A stretch of DNA of 64,000 nt from Malus domestica (taxonomy: Eukaryota; Streptophyta; Magnoliopsida; Rosales; Rosaceae): positions 37,841,001-37,905,000 of the forward strand of contig NC_091663.1 of assembly GCF_042453785.1 (NCBI RefSeq). Direction: 5' to 3'. The notes below the pieces were generated by a model, which was not told the origin of the DNA, did no database searches, and saw only the letters and a program-made list of their open reading frames with translations. A program made the translations under genes and the position numbers. How positions within the stretch are numbered: position 1 is the stretch's first letter; each line of letters begins with the position of its first letter. This document shows positions 52,456-63,830 of this stretch, one piece after another.

Positions 52456-54399
52456 ATTATGTCCATAAATAAAATTGACCATTGATATATGGCTAATTAG
52501 TAAAGTTTTTATTGACATTTGGCCAAACATCCTTTTTATTTTTTAGAATTTGTGAATTTTCTTGTTTGGTTAACCTAAAAGAACAATAGAATTAGATATG
52601 GAGTTTGTTATATTTAAATTATCAATCACGGAAATTGGGAGATGACACTTATTTACATGGAATTTAAACTTGGGAACTTAAGATCCCAAATTCCAAGTTT
52701 GTTTTCTATGCGGAAATTCTAAATTTCTATGTTTATGAATCTAAACAATGAAATTGGTGCATATCAATTTATAAATTCCAACTTTTACCCAAATTTCATG
52801 TTTATTTCCCTCATCAAACATAGTTACCCAAACAGATGATTTATTTCGACTCTCAAATGGATTATGAGTGATTTTATTTGTACTCATATAACTTCATTCT
52901 ACAACCAACTTATTCTTTACACCTATATTATTTTAATGAAAGAATTAATCTTTCTTTAAACCCAAATTTACTACCTAAACTATCATCATAAACTCAATTT
53001 AAAATGTAAATTTCTCTTTACACCCATTTAAAAAAATAAAATCTCAAATTGAATAATTTGATGAAGTTTCCTCTCTCTACACCCTTATTGTTTGTATCCA
53101 TGTCCCCGTAATTTTATTTGAATAAGCATAAAGCACTATAGCGTGCTTTCGTTAATGTAATACAGTTGATGTAGTACATCACTATAGTGTATAGAAATTA
53201 ATAGAATTTCTTGAGTTGATATGCCCCATTTTCTGGAGTTGCGTCTATATATGCATGGCGTCTCCTATGGCTACTTTGCTACTTTCATTCAAATTGTTCA
53301 ATATTTTTGAAGAAAAGAAATCTCAATGTATATAACAATCTATCAAAAACGCATTTTGTCAATTTTCAGCATTGATGGTTGTGAATTGAAACTTAAAAAC
53401 TCATATTCTCAACTCTAAAAAAAATTGAACATAAACAAAAAAAAAAAATTGTATAAATCGATTCATACCTTAGCTGAAGGATTCAAAACTTTAAAATCAC
53501 CATTCATCGATTAAAAAAACTTGTTTTTCTCTGTAGGGCTCTTAAGGTTTCAGCCATAATAAACGTAGAATAAACATTGCGTGATGGTATAATTTAATTT
53601 TTAATTTCTTTTAATAGAAAACTTCATTCTAATCCTTGACAAATATGACTTTTAGACTAAAACCATGGGTAAGATCAAAATATAATTTTAGTCCCTTGAT
53701 ACATTAATAACCTAATTTATTAATTACATTTTGATTTTTTAATTATTTCTCATTTCTTCCTAATTTTAATGTATTAATTTTATTTCATTATAATTATAAT
53801 TTTCATTTCATTTATCGTAATATGTTTTGTTGTAAACATTTAGATAAACTAATATTTGTTATACAATATATTTCAACGTACATTGTCTTCTTCATTTAGA
53901 TATATTAAATTCAATATAATACATTTCGGTGCATAAATTTAGATACACACATTTTGGTACATACATTTCGATACAAACATTTAGGTACATTAATTTAATA
54001 TAATACATTTTGGTACATACATTTCGGTGCATACATTTCTGTATACACATTTAGGTACATTAATTTAATATAATATATTTCAATGCATATATTTCAGTAA
54101 ATACATTTCGGTACTAACATTTAAATACATTAATTCAATATAATACATGTCGCTGCTAACATTTAGGTACATTAATTGAGTCTTTCAAGTTTGAAGAATG
54201 GTAAATAAAATTAATAAATTAAAAAAAAACTTTTCTTTGGTTAAAAAAAAACTTTTTTTGGTCAAAAAATAAATTAAAATTTGTATATTAATAAATTTAA
54301 ATATCTAATGGGAGACATTAAATAAAATGCACATTAATTATTTTGAATTAAGGACACATCAAGGGACTATAATCAATATGTAATCTAACACTAGGTTTG
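52456..54399. repeat. AT-rich spacer with two repeat blocks
   Basis: 52545-52805 is the second copy of the dispersed repeat also found at 19700-19950. 53870-54190 is a degenerate tandem array of words such as ACATTTAGGTACATTAATTT, AATATAATACATTTCGGT and GCATACATTTCGGTACA. No gene was recognised. The rest is low-complexity sequence. Confidence 0.6.
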
Positions 54400-57300
54400 T
54401 AACATCCCACATCGCCTAGGGGAGTGGATCCTGTAAACACACATTGAGTTGTTTTGGGTTGCATCTTAGTGGTATTATAGGGTTTTAAAAGAGGATAGCA
54501 TGCACAACCAAAGATTTTAAGATGAGAAATCTGAGAAGGTCAACCAAAAAGACATTTATATGGTGAAAACATGTGCAAGGTTTGACAGGGCATTCAATTA
54601 ATAAGGTACACATAAGCAGCACAAGCATGAAACCAATACTTAGAGGGCATGGAAGCATTTTGTAAAAGGGTGATAGTAGTTTCTAAAATATGTCGATACT
54701 TTCTTTCTGCAAGACCATTTTGCTCAAGGGTGTAAGGGCATGATTTTTGATGAACTATACCCTTGTCAAGCAAGAAATGTTTGAACTGATTACTTGAGTA
54801 TTCACCTCCTCCATCACTTTGAAAGGCTTTGAGATGGGTAGAAAATTGAGTATTCAAAAACTGATCAAAGTGAACAAAAATATTGAACACTTCACTTTTA
54901 TTTATCAATGGAAAGATCTAGGTAAACCTGGTATATTCATTTACAAATGTAACATAGTATTTGTAACCTTCAACTGAAACAGTAGATGAAGGTTCCCAAA
55001 CATCATTATGTATCACCTCCAAGGGTTTTACAGTTTTATTTGCAGGGAAAACAAAAGGAAGCTTTGTAAATTTGCCCTCTAAACATGATTTACAAACTGA
55101 AGACACATGAGAAACAGGCATAGGTATATTGGATTGTTTTAACATTGCAGATGTCACAATGTTGGAAGGATGTCCTAGCCTGTGGTGCCACACCGTTATT
55201 TTGACTTGTTGTCCAAGAAAACATGATTGTGTTGAAGTGAATGCAGATGGTTGTTGTGCTTGATTGATGAGATGTTGTGGAATGTAGAAGGGAATGGGAT
55301 ATAAGCCAGCTCTACACAGTCTCTGGAGAAGGATTCTCCCTGTGACCTTGTCCTGGATACAGTAAGAGAACTCATCACATATAAATCTACATTTGTTATC
55401 CTTACTAAATCTATAAATGGATAATAAATGTTGAGATATACGAGGAACATGTAGAATTTTCTTCAATTCAAATGCATATTTAGGTGTCCTTAATGTACTG
55501 GAGCTAATATGAGAAATATGCAAACCTGAACCACTAGCTGTGGTTACTGTATCTGTGCCAGAGAATGGAGTGACAAGATTAAGGTTTGCCAAATCAGAAG
55601 TCATGTGAGATGTTACACCTGTATCAGCCACCCAAAACTGTTCTTGAGGTGCTGATGGTTGAAAAGTTGTATGCATAGCAGATAGATTGGAAGATGTAGC
55701 CCTTCCTTGGTATGAGAAATCAGTTATGTGATAACATTGCAAGACAGTATGTCCAAATTTCCAACAGATTTGACACTGTGGCTTGGAGGATGGAGTAGTG
55801 GTGGATGAATGTCTCTAGAAGCAGTCAATAGTAATGTGACCTCGTTTGTTGCAAATTTGGCAGGTTGGAATATCATAACCATGATCGGTACATGTAGAAA
55901 CATGTGGTTTTCCTGGACCAAGAATTCCTGCTTTGGAATTTGAAAACCCAGAATTGAGTCTGTTATTAGAATTATAGTTGGTTATGCCTCTTCCTCTTCC
56001 TCTATAATTGGAACTGTACCTTCCATTATGATTAGAAGAGCCACCATTATAAGTACCAGTGCTGGTTGATCCACTAGGATAGTTTTGTGATTGAGATTGA
56101 TTAGACCATTCTCCCAACATCAGAGCCTTTCCTTTGTCTTTTTGCTCATTTGCCATCATTGCAGACACAAAGGTTTCACTCACAGAATTATTTTCAACAA
56201 CTGCTTCTTCTGCTAATAGCTGGGACCTAAAATCCTTGAGTGAAATGACATTGTCTCTCCCCCTTATAACTGTTCGAAAAGTATTATACTCAGCAGGCAA
56301 GCCTTTAAGTGCCAAAATTACAATGTCATCATCTTCAAAGATCACTCCTGTAGTAGAGAGATGATCCCTTACATCCTTGATCCTTTGAAGATATTGAGAG
56401 AATGAATCATAACCTTTCTTTACATTCTGCAACTCAGTTTTCAACTGAAAAATACTGGCTTTCGTGACTGTGGAGAACCTATCCTTCAAATTAGTCCACA
56501 TATCATGAGAAGTGAGACAACCAATGATACAAGACATGGCTGTGGGAGATAGTGTAGCAATGATCAACTGCATAAGAGCACGATCAACTGCATAAGACCA
56601 CGATCATGCATTTTCCAAATCTGAAACTCCTCAGTTTCAACACCTTCAACATCCGAATCATCTTTAAATCGAGTAGGACATGGATGAGTGCCAACAACAA
56701 AGTCAAAGATACCATGACTTTCAAGAAGTAATCGAATTTGATAGTTCCATACAAGATAATTTGTATCATCAAGCTTCACAGTAACAGAATTAGAGACATT
56801 CGTAATGAGATTCGTGATCGGAGACTCTACAATCTGTAATTGTGCAGCAATCACCATATTTGCAGAGATAACTATGCAAGAATTTGAGAATTTGTGAAAA
56901 AGATCATAGAATTAGGGTTTCAGAAAGAGGAATTGTGCAAAATCACAAAGAATTCAACTTGTAGAGATCTTGGAAACTGATATCAATGCAAACAGATCTT
57001 GTAAGAAGCAATTAATTGAACACTTGGTGTGCACAATCATGCATATACTTCACAGAACAACTTTGTAGATACACAAACGCACAGAGCTATGGAGAGAAAA
57101 AAAAAAAGAGCAGAAATTCACACCAGAACATATTGATCAGGAATGCGGAAGCAAAAAAAAAAGCTCAAGATCGAGAAATCTTCATCCCCGGCGAGGATAC
57201 CATGTCAGAATACAAAGAAATTCTTGTTCATCATATGTGTTCTTGATAGAGAGAGAGAGATTCGAGAGAATAGTAGTTTTTAGAGAGAGAAAAGAATTAT

Positions 57301-57450
57301 ATCTTATATGTATTGAATGAATTCTTCTGAGTTACACAACTACACATATACATAGACAAGACTATCATAGTCACTAAGTAAGCTAACTACTAATAACAAA
57401 TTTAGCACCTAATCTACGTACACTTGTCAATATCTGAAGCATCTAATACA
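54400..57450 (-). mobile_element. Truncated Ty1/copia retrotransposon
   Basis: Minus-strand order: 5' LTR (about 57450-57203, starting TGTCAGAATAC on the plus strand), a primer-site-like TGGTATCCTCGCC, gag (56857-55815) with zinc knuckle CQICNKRGHITIDC, protease motif ADTGVTSH, pre-integrase WHHRLGHPS, and integrase with SDGGGEYSS and EQNGLAERKYRH. Then homology stops at QCVF near 54435. A 20-bp tandem duplication at 56560-56599 shifts the gag frame, and a stop lies at 54915. Reverse transcriptase, RNase H and the 3' LTR are absent. Beyond the break, GTAACATCCCACATCGCC looks like the start of an unrelated LTR, suggesting a chimeric junction. Confidence 0.88.
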
Positions 57451-58130
57451 TCTTTACATGTATCACCTGCCTGATTCAATGCGTATTAAGAGTGCTTTCC
57501 AGGGAGTGAAAGAACATGGTTTCTTCATGAAGAAGCAAGACTTTTATTAAATGATTGCAATAGGCCATGTTTACGCAAGTACGTGGCCTCAAAAGTTAGG
57601 CGATTATTTTAATTCAAAGAGTTTTACAAGAACTGCTGCTATATAGTACGTAATACAAAAGGCATTATAAAGAGCGAAAAAAAAAAATTTCAAAGTCACA
57701 AGCCTCTACTAGGAAAGCTCAGAAGACCTTTTTACTTCACAAAGAGAAGAAAGAATATATACCAAGTCAATGGAGTTCCAACTGACAAGATGACGTTTCC
57801 GGGCTCTGCATATGTGAATGAACTCGGAGTCGGACCCAAAGAAGACTCAGTGACAGATGAGCCCACTCACTCTTCATCAAAAGTAGTATCTGTATCTGGT
57901 ATTATCCATAGATACGTTTCGAATCTTAATGAGGATTGGTGTCCTGCAAGTCTTACAAGTTCAGTTACATCAAGAGTTGTTAAAAGTTGGCCTGAAGAAC
58001 TCTTGAAGACTAAAGCAGCTGACTTTGGTCAGAGAAGACACGAGCTTAATAAATTGAAGTGGATCGGAAAACGTCTTGTCACGGGCTCGTATAGTCTTTG
58101 GGTTTCTCCAAGTAATTAAGGAACACACCC
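57451..58130 (+). other. Possible gene remnant, 109-codon ORF at 57790-58119
   Basis: The frame beginning MTFPGSAYVNELGVGPKED and ending LVTGSYSLWVSPSN has coding-like composition (SLTSSVTSRVVKSWPEELL, HELNKLKWIGKRL) but no domain I recognise. A second coding-like stretch (SMRIKSAFQGVKEHGFFMKK) lies upstream at about 57480-57555, ending in a stop. These could be exons of a small or decayed gene. Splice signals joining them were not convincing. Confidence 0.3.
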
Positions 58131-58527
58131 TGCAGTATATCTTTGCAACTTCAAGGGTAAATATTTTCAGGCCTCGCTTCTTCCTCTCTGGCAAGTCGTA
58201 TTTTTAAAATGCCATGATATGTTTCAACCGGTGCGCCATATGGTACGTATATGTGTGGTTTAAACCTAATAGGTTGCCGCCCGTAACAAGAATCTTATTT
58301 TTAGAGAATTGTTTTGCAGGTGCATGATTAGAGCATAATGATAGGAAAAGCAGTTGCCGTAAATGCTATTTCTGGTATAATTTGCACAACGACCTCGTTT
58401 ACTCAACATCTAATTAAAACACAACATTCCTTCCCCCTCTCTCCCTAACCTCCTTGTTCCTATTCAATTTTATTGTCTTTCCTCTTCTACCTCTGATAAA
58501 GAGAAAGGGAAGTGAAGAGAAGAGACA
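58131..58527 (+). promoter_or_regulatory. Upstream region of the PMEI gene
   Basis: A mixed spacer, then a CT-rich then GA-rich leader (about 58425-58527) directly before the start codon. No clear TATA box is visible by eye. Assigned by position. Confidence 0.35.
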
Positions 58528-59070
58528 ATGGAGCTCATCAACAGCCGCATCCTCCTCGTAATCATATCCATATCTTCTCTCCTCTTCTCTTCCGGTCAAG
58601 GCTCATCAGCCCCAATCCCACAAGTGGATGCGGCTCTTGAAAAAATCTGCGCAAAAACTGATAACCCTGTTCTTTGCTCCAGCACCATCCTTCCTTTTGA
58701 ACACGGTGCTGCCGACCCTATCAGCGCGCTTCAGATAGAGATTAAAGCATGCTTGAACCGCATGCAACAGGCCCTCGCCCAGTTCAAGAAGCTGGGTGGC
58801 CTTTCCGCATCAGATATGTCGACTGTCCAAGTATGCCAAGAAGAATACGAATCCGCAGTTGATGACCTCAACGGTGCTACTGATGCGATTGTCGCACACG
58901 ATGTCGGCACAATACAAACCAGGCTTAGTGGAGTGATTACCTATTTGGGCACGTGTGATGATGCCGTCGCTGAGTCTCCGGGGTTCAAGTTGCCCTTCAA
59001 GGATGAGGATGTTGTTACATTGCGTAAGCTGGCTAGCAATTGCATGGCCATCTCGACGCTGCTCCATTAG
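58528..59070 (+). CDS. Plant invertase/pectin methylesterase inhibitor-like protein, 180 aa
   Basis: The intronless frame starts with a signal peptide (about residues 1-28: charged start, hydrophobic ILLVIISISSLLF, small residues before the cut), so the product is secreted to the cell wall or vacuole. Mature Cys residues are 41, 50, 75, 103, 143 and 172. Cys41-Cys50 in CAKTDNPVLC and Cys103/Cys143 match the two disulfides of the PMEI four-helix bundle. Family length (about 170-200 residues), the start ICAKTDNP-LC and the spacing near YESAVDDLNGA fit well. Family members block pectin methylesterase or invertase; which one is targeted here cannot be read from sequence. It stands alone, with no operon-like or paired neighbour. 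Confidence 0.92.
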   Translation: MELINSRILLVIISISSLLFSSGQGSSAPIPQVDAALEKICAKTDNPVLCSSTILPFEHGAADPISALQIEIKACLNRMQQALAQFKKLGGLSASDMSTVQVCQEEYESAVDDLNGATDAIVAHDVGTIQTRLSGVITYLGTCDDAVAESPGFKLPFKDEDVVTLRKLASNCMAISTLLH

Positions 59071-60547
59071 AAAAATAAAAATTAACCTTGATTGCGGAGA
59101 TGGAATACATGGGATGTACTAATTATTAAATAATTCAAACGTATTGTCATGAATTCAAAAGATTTTCGCCCTCAATATTAAATATAATAACACTTTTTTT
59201 TTCACAAATTGATCACATTGATGACCTCTTCTCAAACTTCTAATTAATAAGGATGACTTCACTATTTTATATGACTCACCTGTATTAAATAAATCTAACA
59301 ATTTAATCAGTTTTGTGTGTCTAAGAACATTACCTTTTTGTGTTGGTGTATAATCCTTTAGCTGAAGCTTGGCAGCAAGAATCATATTTCTATGTGTTGT
59401 TTCAGTTTGAATGTGAGCCTTTGGATCATAGTCCACATGGCATTTCAATCTTGTATCTAGCCTAAGTAATAGAATAAGCCAAGTGGCATCATCTCATAGG
59501 ATGATACCAATGAATGGCTAAGATTGCATTGTATGTTGAAGAGTGAAGGATCTCCCTTCCCTTCCTTATAAACGGTTAGATTGTATTATGCAATACATGA
59601 AAAAAAAAAAAGAAAATTGAAGAGACATCTTTGAGCTTCTTCTCTCTCGGAAACTCTTTCTACCTTTGAAAACAACCTCCATTGAAACATATACTAAAAC
59701 TACACACACAAACACTAACATTTTGTAGTTATTCATCCATTTTCCTATAACAATATCTCCTCTCAAAATGAAGTGACACTTAGTGATGAAAAAGAAGAGA
59801 AAAGAAGGATCAAAGTGGAATACGATTGTAGCTATTCAAGTAAAAGCAATTAGCAAAAATAATTAGTTTTTGACATTTGGTTGCAAAATGATCAGTGTTA
59901 TGTCTTTAATATATCATCATTACACATGGTTGTTATGTCATCTTTGAGTCATGATAAATATGACATTGCTAAAAATGATCATTTCTACAACCAAAACTCA
60001 AAAACAGATTATTCATGCTAATTGCCCTAAAAATAGAAGGGAGTCCATTTAATTTTTCACTTTGGGCATTTTAGCCCATGGGAGGTGCGAGTAATAAATG
60101 GAACTTGGTGGAGGTGCAATTTAAACATGGGTTGGGGGGGCTTGAATGAAACGTAGAAGCGTCAAATCCAAGGAGCGTCAAATCCAAGGAGAAGCCAATA
60201 TTATGAGTACTAACAAGAACACAAGAAGGAAACAATGGAACTTGATGTCATGAGTACTTAATCCCATAAAAGGCGACCCTGCTACTGTCAAGTAGACTAA
60301 TTTCTCATCATCGTCATGTGTTTAAATGGCATAATCCTCTCACTCCCCCCTCAAAAAACAACTTCATGCTATAATGTCCACGAGAACGGCATGAGTCTAC
60401 AATATCTTTACTTTTTGGTAAAAAGCCACCAAAACAGTCAACTTACAGAACCAATGAGGAAAGCCCTTCGCTATCATCAAATGATAACTGAGTTGACTAT
60501 ATGCTAATTTAAAGTAAACATGACTTGTTTTAACCCCGCTATCCATC
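59071..60547. other. Intergenic, repeat-like, no gene recognised
   Basis: AT-rich. A promoter- or LTR-like stretch around 59450-59760 has CTTATAAACGG, (A)n and a TC-rich run. The small minus-strand frames at 59155-59448 and 59566-59766 show no family features. Around 60160-60190 a 17-bp direct repeat (CGTCAAATCCAAGGAG) occurs. Confidence 0.45.
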
Positions 60548-60836
60548 TTATAAGGTGTGAGGTTGCAGCCCCCGGGGGGGGGTGGTTGGTGGAATGAAGT
60601 AACAAGAGCCGCTGATGGAATGAAGTAACAAGAGCCGCTGAATCATCTGGAAGCTGGTGAACGTAATTACAGCTGCTGGTGTCGTCCTCAAAAGGTTGGT
60701 GGCACAGCCACGGTAGAAACCAGGGAGGCCCTCTTGATGAAATACTTTTCTAATGTAATCAACAACACCAGCATAGCGCTTCTCAGAGTGGTGGCCTTGC
60801 TCTTGAAGCCTTGAGCGTACCACCTGAATATGATAT
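60548..60836 (-). CDS. Last exon of a mitochondrial NAD-carrier-like protein (NDT type)
   Basis: After an acceptor (TTTCCAG, ending at 60837 on the plus strand) the minus strand encodes QVVRSRLQEQGHHSEKRYAG, YIRKVFHQEGLPGFYRGC, then ATNLLRTTPAAVITFTSF. This is the third repeat of a mitochondrial carrier, closest in memory to plant NAD transporters NDT1/NDT2. The signature normally reads PHEVVRSRLQEQG; here the start is HIQVVRSRLQEQG, so the P of the carrier motif is altered. A 26-bp tandem duplication (60591-60642) lies in the C-terminal codons and shifts the frame of the tail. No upstream exon lies in the window; a copia element begins 22 bp upstream. Either the remaining exons lie beyond 64000 or this is a stranded exon. 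Confidence 0.75.
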
Positions 60837-61195
60837 CTGGAAATAAAATACAATTTCTGTTGGTGCAGGGTCTTTCAGTATACTGATAAACCAAGCCATG
60901 TGCTGCTGACTTGAAATGATTATGCTGCTAAGCCATGTGCTTATGAAGATGGACAGAAGAATAACATAGCTAGATAAACACTGCTAAGCCATGTGCTTAT
61001 GAAGATGGACAGAAGAATAACACAGCTAGACAAACACTTTCTGGTAGTTGTTTATTGCATGCGTAGCTTTTATTATTGCATGCGTGTATGTAAATCTTGT
61101 ATAAAGAACATGCTGCTGTTCAAGAGTAAATCATCGAATTCAATTAAGTTGAATATATGAAATCAGTCTCTGGAAACCCAGTTTAAATTCTTTCA

Positions 61196-61209
61196 TGGTA
61201 TCACAGAGC
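61196..61209 (+). other. Primer-binding site of the copia element
   Basis: TGGTATCACAGAGC differs from the usual initiator-Met complement TGGTATCAGAGC by a two-base insertion and lies directly after the LTR end. Confidence 0.75.
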
Positions 61210-61253
61210 TAAGAAAGTCTCACGACAACCCTAGAATTTTTTTTTCTCTCACC

Positions 61254-63830
61254 ATGGCCTCTTCTGCGTTTTCCTCCTCCGATTCCTCTTCTGCCCTAAC
61301 CCCTTCTGCTATCCCTAATGTCTCCAATTTTTTGACGATCAAGCTTGATCGTACCAACTACCCTCTTTGGCATGCGCAAATGCTTCCCCTGCTTCGTAGC
61401 AGGAACCTCGTCTCCTTCGTTGATGGCACTAGTCAGTGTCCTTCGGCTTTTCTCAAAGATACTGACGGCAATCTCACCACTGCTGTCAACCCCGCTTTCG
61501 AACTATGGATGCAGCAGGATGCCATGGTTATATCATGGATCAACAGTTCCGTTCACCCCACTGTTTTGGCCACTCTTATTGGCAAAAATAGTTCTCACTC
61601 CGCTTGGACTTCTCTCCGAGAACGTTATGCTTCCACATCCACTGGTCGTCTTTTGCAACTCAGGAGTGATCTGATGAACACGCATCGTGGTGATTCATCC
61701 ATTGCTGATTTTCTGGATCGTGTGAACTCTCTCGCTGACACTCTATCTCTCTCGGGGTCTCCTGTTTCAGACTCGGACTTGGTAGCCATTGTTCTCAACA
61801 ATGTTGGTCTTGCGTTTGAAAGCACCGTCTCGTCTGCTCAAGCTCGCGAGGATGCCATCTCCTATGGTGCTTTGGAGGCCTTGCTTCTCCGTGCCGAACG
61901 TCGCCACAAGATGAGTCAGGTGGTCCACCTTGATGCTGCCCCTACTGCTCTCATTGCTGGCCGTGGAGGGCGTGGCTTTCAGGCCGGTGCTGGTCGTGGT
62001 CGTGGCTTTCATGCTGCTGCGGGTCGTGGCGGCCGTGGTCCTTTTTATGGTGGTCGTGGCGAGATTCGACAGCCAGGAGCTCGTGCTCCTAATGATGGTG
62101 TCCTTGGTGTTGGCCCTCAGCAAAGTTATGGCTTTAATCCCAATGGTCGTGTTCATTGTCAAATCTGCCACAAACCTGGTCACTCTGCTATCAATTGCTA
62201 CAATCGTATGAACATGGCATACGAAGGTCGTGTTCCTGCGCCCAAGCTTCAGGCCTTTGCTGCCGCTGCTCATGCTCCTGACCATCTCCCCGTGGCTCCT
62301 CCTCAAGTTCAAAATTGGCTCTTTGATTCTGGAGCTAATGCTCATATTACGAATGATCTTACACAAGTGGCTGATCCCCGAGAGTACAATGGAAATCACC
62401 ATGTGAATGGTGTAGTTGGCGGCACAGGTTTGCATATCTCTCAAGTTGGTCACTCACATATTCGCACTCCCTCCCATACCTTTAATCTTTCCAACACCTT
62501 ATATTGTCCCAATGCTTCTACCAATATTATTTCTATCAATCGTTTTACTATGGATAACCACTGCTCCCTGACCTTATATCCCCATTCTTATCGTGTTCAG
62601 GACCTAACAACAGGGAAGACCCTTTTGCAAGGCCGGAGTAAGAACGACTTCTATCCTTTTTCCAGTCTTTTATCAAACAATAAACATGGCGTTTTTGCAT
62701 TTTATGGTGGTCGCGTCTCTGATGCAGTGTGGCACTCTAGATTAGGGCATCCTTCTTCTTCTATTTTAAAGTTTTTAGTTGCTAGAAATAAATTGCCAAT
62801 TCATGGTCATGTGACTTATGCTCTATGTCACTCTTGTCCTCTAGGCAAAAGTCACAAGCTTCCCTTCCCGCTTTCAAGTTCAATTTCCAAATTTCCTTTA
62901 GATTTAATTCATTCGGATGTATGGACTTCCCCGTCTTACTCGATTGATGGTTTTAAATATTATGTGATTTTTATTGATGATTATTCGCGCTACTCTTGGA
63001 TATATCCTTTAAAACTAAAATCCGAAGTATTTAATACTTTTGTCACTTTCAAGAAACTCGTTGAAAATATGTTTAGTAGACATATCAAATCTTTGCAAAC
63101 CGATGGTGGTGGCGAATATATGAATCATGTTTTTAAAACCTATTTATCCTCTCATGGCATTCATCATCGTTTTACATGTCCTAATCACCCTCAACAAAAT
63201 GGCCTTGCCGAACGTAAACATCGACATATAGTTGAAACTGGCCTTACCCTTCTTGCTCATGCATCCATACCTGTCACGTTTTGGGTAGAAGCTTTTCACA
63301 CTGCCAATTATTTGATTAATCGCTTGCCCACTAAAGTTTTACATAATGCATCTCCCTTTCAAACATTATTCTCCACTCCTCCTACCTATGAATTTTTAAA
63401 GGTTTTTGGATGTGCATGCTTCCCATATCTTCGCCCATATACTCAAACCAAACTTCAATTCCGGTCTAAAAAGTGTATTTTTCTTGGATACTCTTTAAAT
63501 CAGCTGGGCTATCGTTGTTTTGATCTATCCACGGGTAAAATTTTTATGTCTCGCCATGTTATTTTTGATGAAAAATGCTTTCCCTATAAGGATATGGTTG
63601 TTCCTCCGGTTCTGCATACTCCATCCCCTGACATGATCAACATTGATCACATCCTGCCACCTACAAACCCACTCACCCACACTTCCCACCGTGTCCACCC
63701 TATAACCTTGCCACCTAATCCTAACCCACCTCTACCTTTATCTACTCCCACTCCACCGTTTGCCAACCCAACTATCCCTCTCATACCAACCACTATTCCC
63801 CCCAGACTCCACTCTTTCCCTTACCTCTAA
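61254..63830 (+). CDS. Copia gag-pol polyprotein (gag, protease, integrase), 858 codons
   Basis: Gag covers about residues 20-230 (IKLDRTNYPLWHAQMLPLL, WINSSVHPTVLATLIG). A Gly/Arg-rich stretch (235-275) precedes the zinc knuckle at 302-315 (CQICHKPGHSAINC). Protease is WLFDSGANAH with Asp358. The pre-integrase zinc-binding region includes WHSRLGHPSSS and CHSCPLGKSHKLPF. The integrase catalytic triad is D555, D617 and E653, in spacing usual for copia, followed by FGCACFPYLRPYTQTK and the GYRCFDLSTGKIFMSRHV module. The frame ends in the Pro-rich linker before reverse transcriptase because of a shift near a run of six Cs (about 63797-63802). Confidence 0.93.
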   Translation: MASSAFSSSDSSSALTPSAIPNVSNFLTIKLDRTNYPLWHAQMLPLLRSRNLVSFVDGTSQCPSAFLKDTDGNLTTAVNPAFELWMQQDAMVISWINSSVHPTVLATLIGKNSSHSAWTSLRERYASTSTGRLLQLRSDLMNTHRGDSSIADFLDRVNSLADTLSLSGSPVSDSDLVAIVLNNVGLAFESTVSSAQAREDAISYGALEALLLRAERRHKMSQVVHLDAAPTALIAGRGGRGFQAGAGRGRGFHAAAGRGGRGPFYGGRGEIRQPGARAPNDGVLGVGPQQSYGFNPNGRVHCQICHKPGHSAINCYNRMNMAYEGRVPAPKLQAFAAAAHAPDHLPVAPPQVQNWLFDSGANAHITNDLTQVADPREYNGNHHVNGVVGGTGLHISQVGHSHIRTPSHTFNLSNTLYCPNASTNIISINRFTMDNHCSLTLYPHSYRVQDLTTGKTLLQGRSKNDFYPFSSLLSNNKHGVFAFYGGRVSDAVWHSRLGHPSSSILKFLVARNKLPIHGHVTYALCHSCPLGKSHKLPFPLSSSISKFPLDLIHSDVWTSPSYSIDGFKYYVIFIDDYSRYSWIYPLKLKSEVFNTFVTFKKLVENMFSRHIKSLQTDGGGEYMNHVFKTYLSSHGIHHRFTCPNHPQQNGLAERKHRHIVETGLTLLAHASIPVTFWVEAFHTANYLINRLPTKVLHNASPFQTLFSTPPTYEFLKVFGCACFPYLRPYTQTKLQFRSKKCIFLGYSLNQLGYRCFDLSTGKIFMSRHVIFDEKCFPYKDMVVPPVLHTPSPDMINIDHILPPTNPLTHTSHRVHPITLPPNPNPPLPLSTPTPPFANPTIPLIPTTIPPRLHSFPYL

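Noticed and set aside
47672..59070. Functional link between the captured pectate lyase fragment and the nearby PMEI gene
   Set aside because: Both concern pectin, but the lyase piece is a broken passenger of a retroelement about 9.5 kb away; proximity is most simply coincidence.
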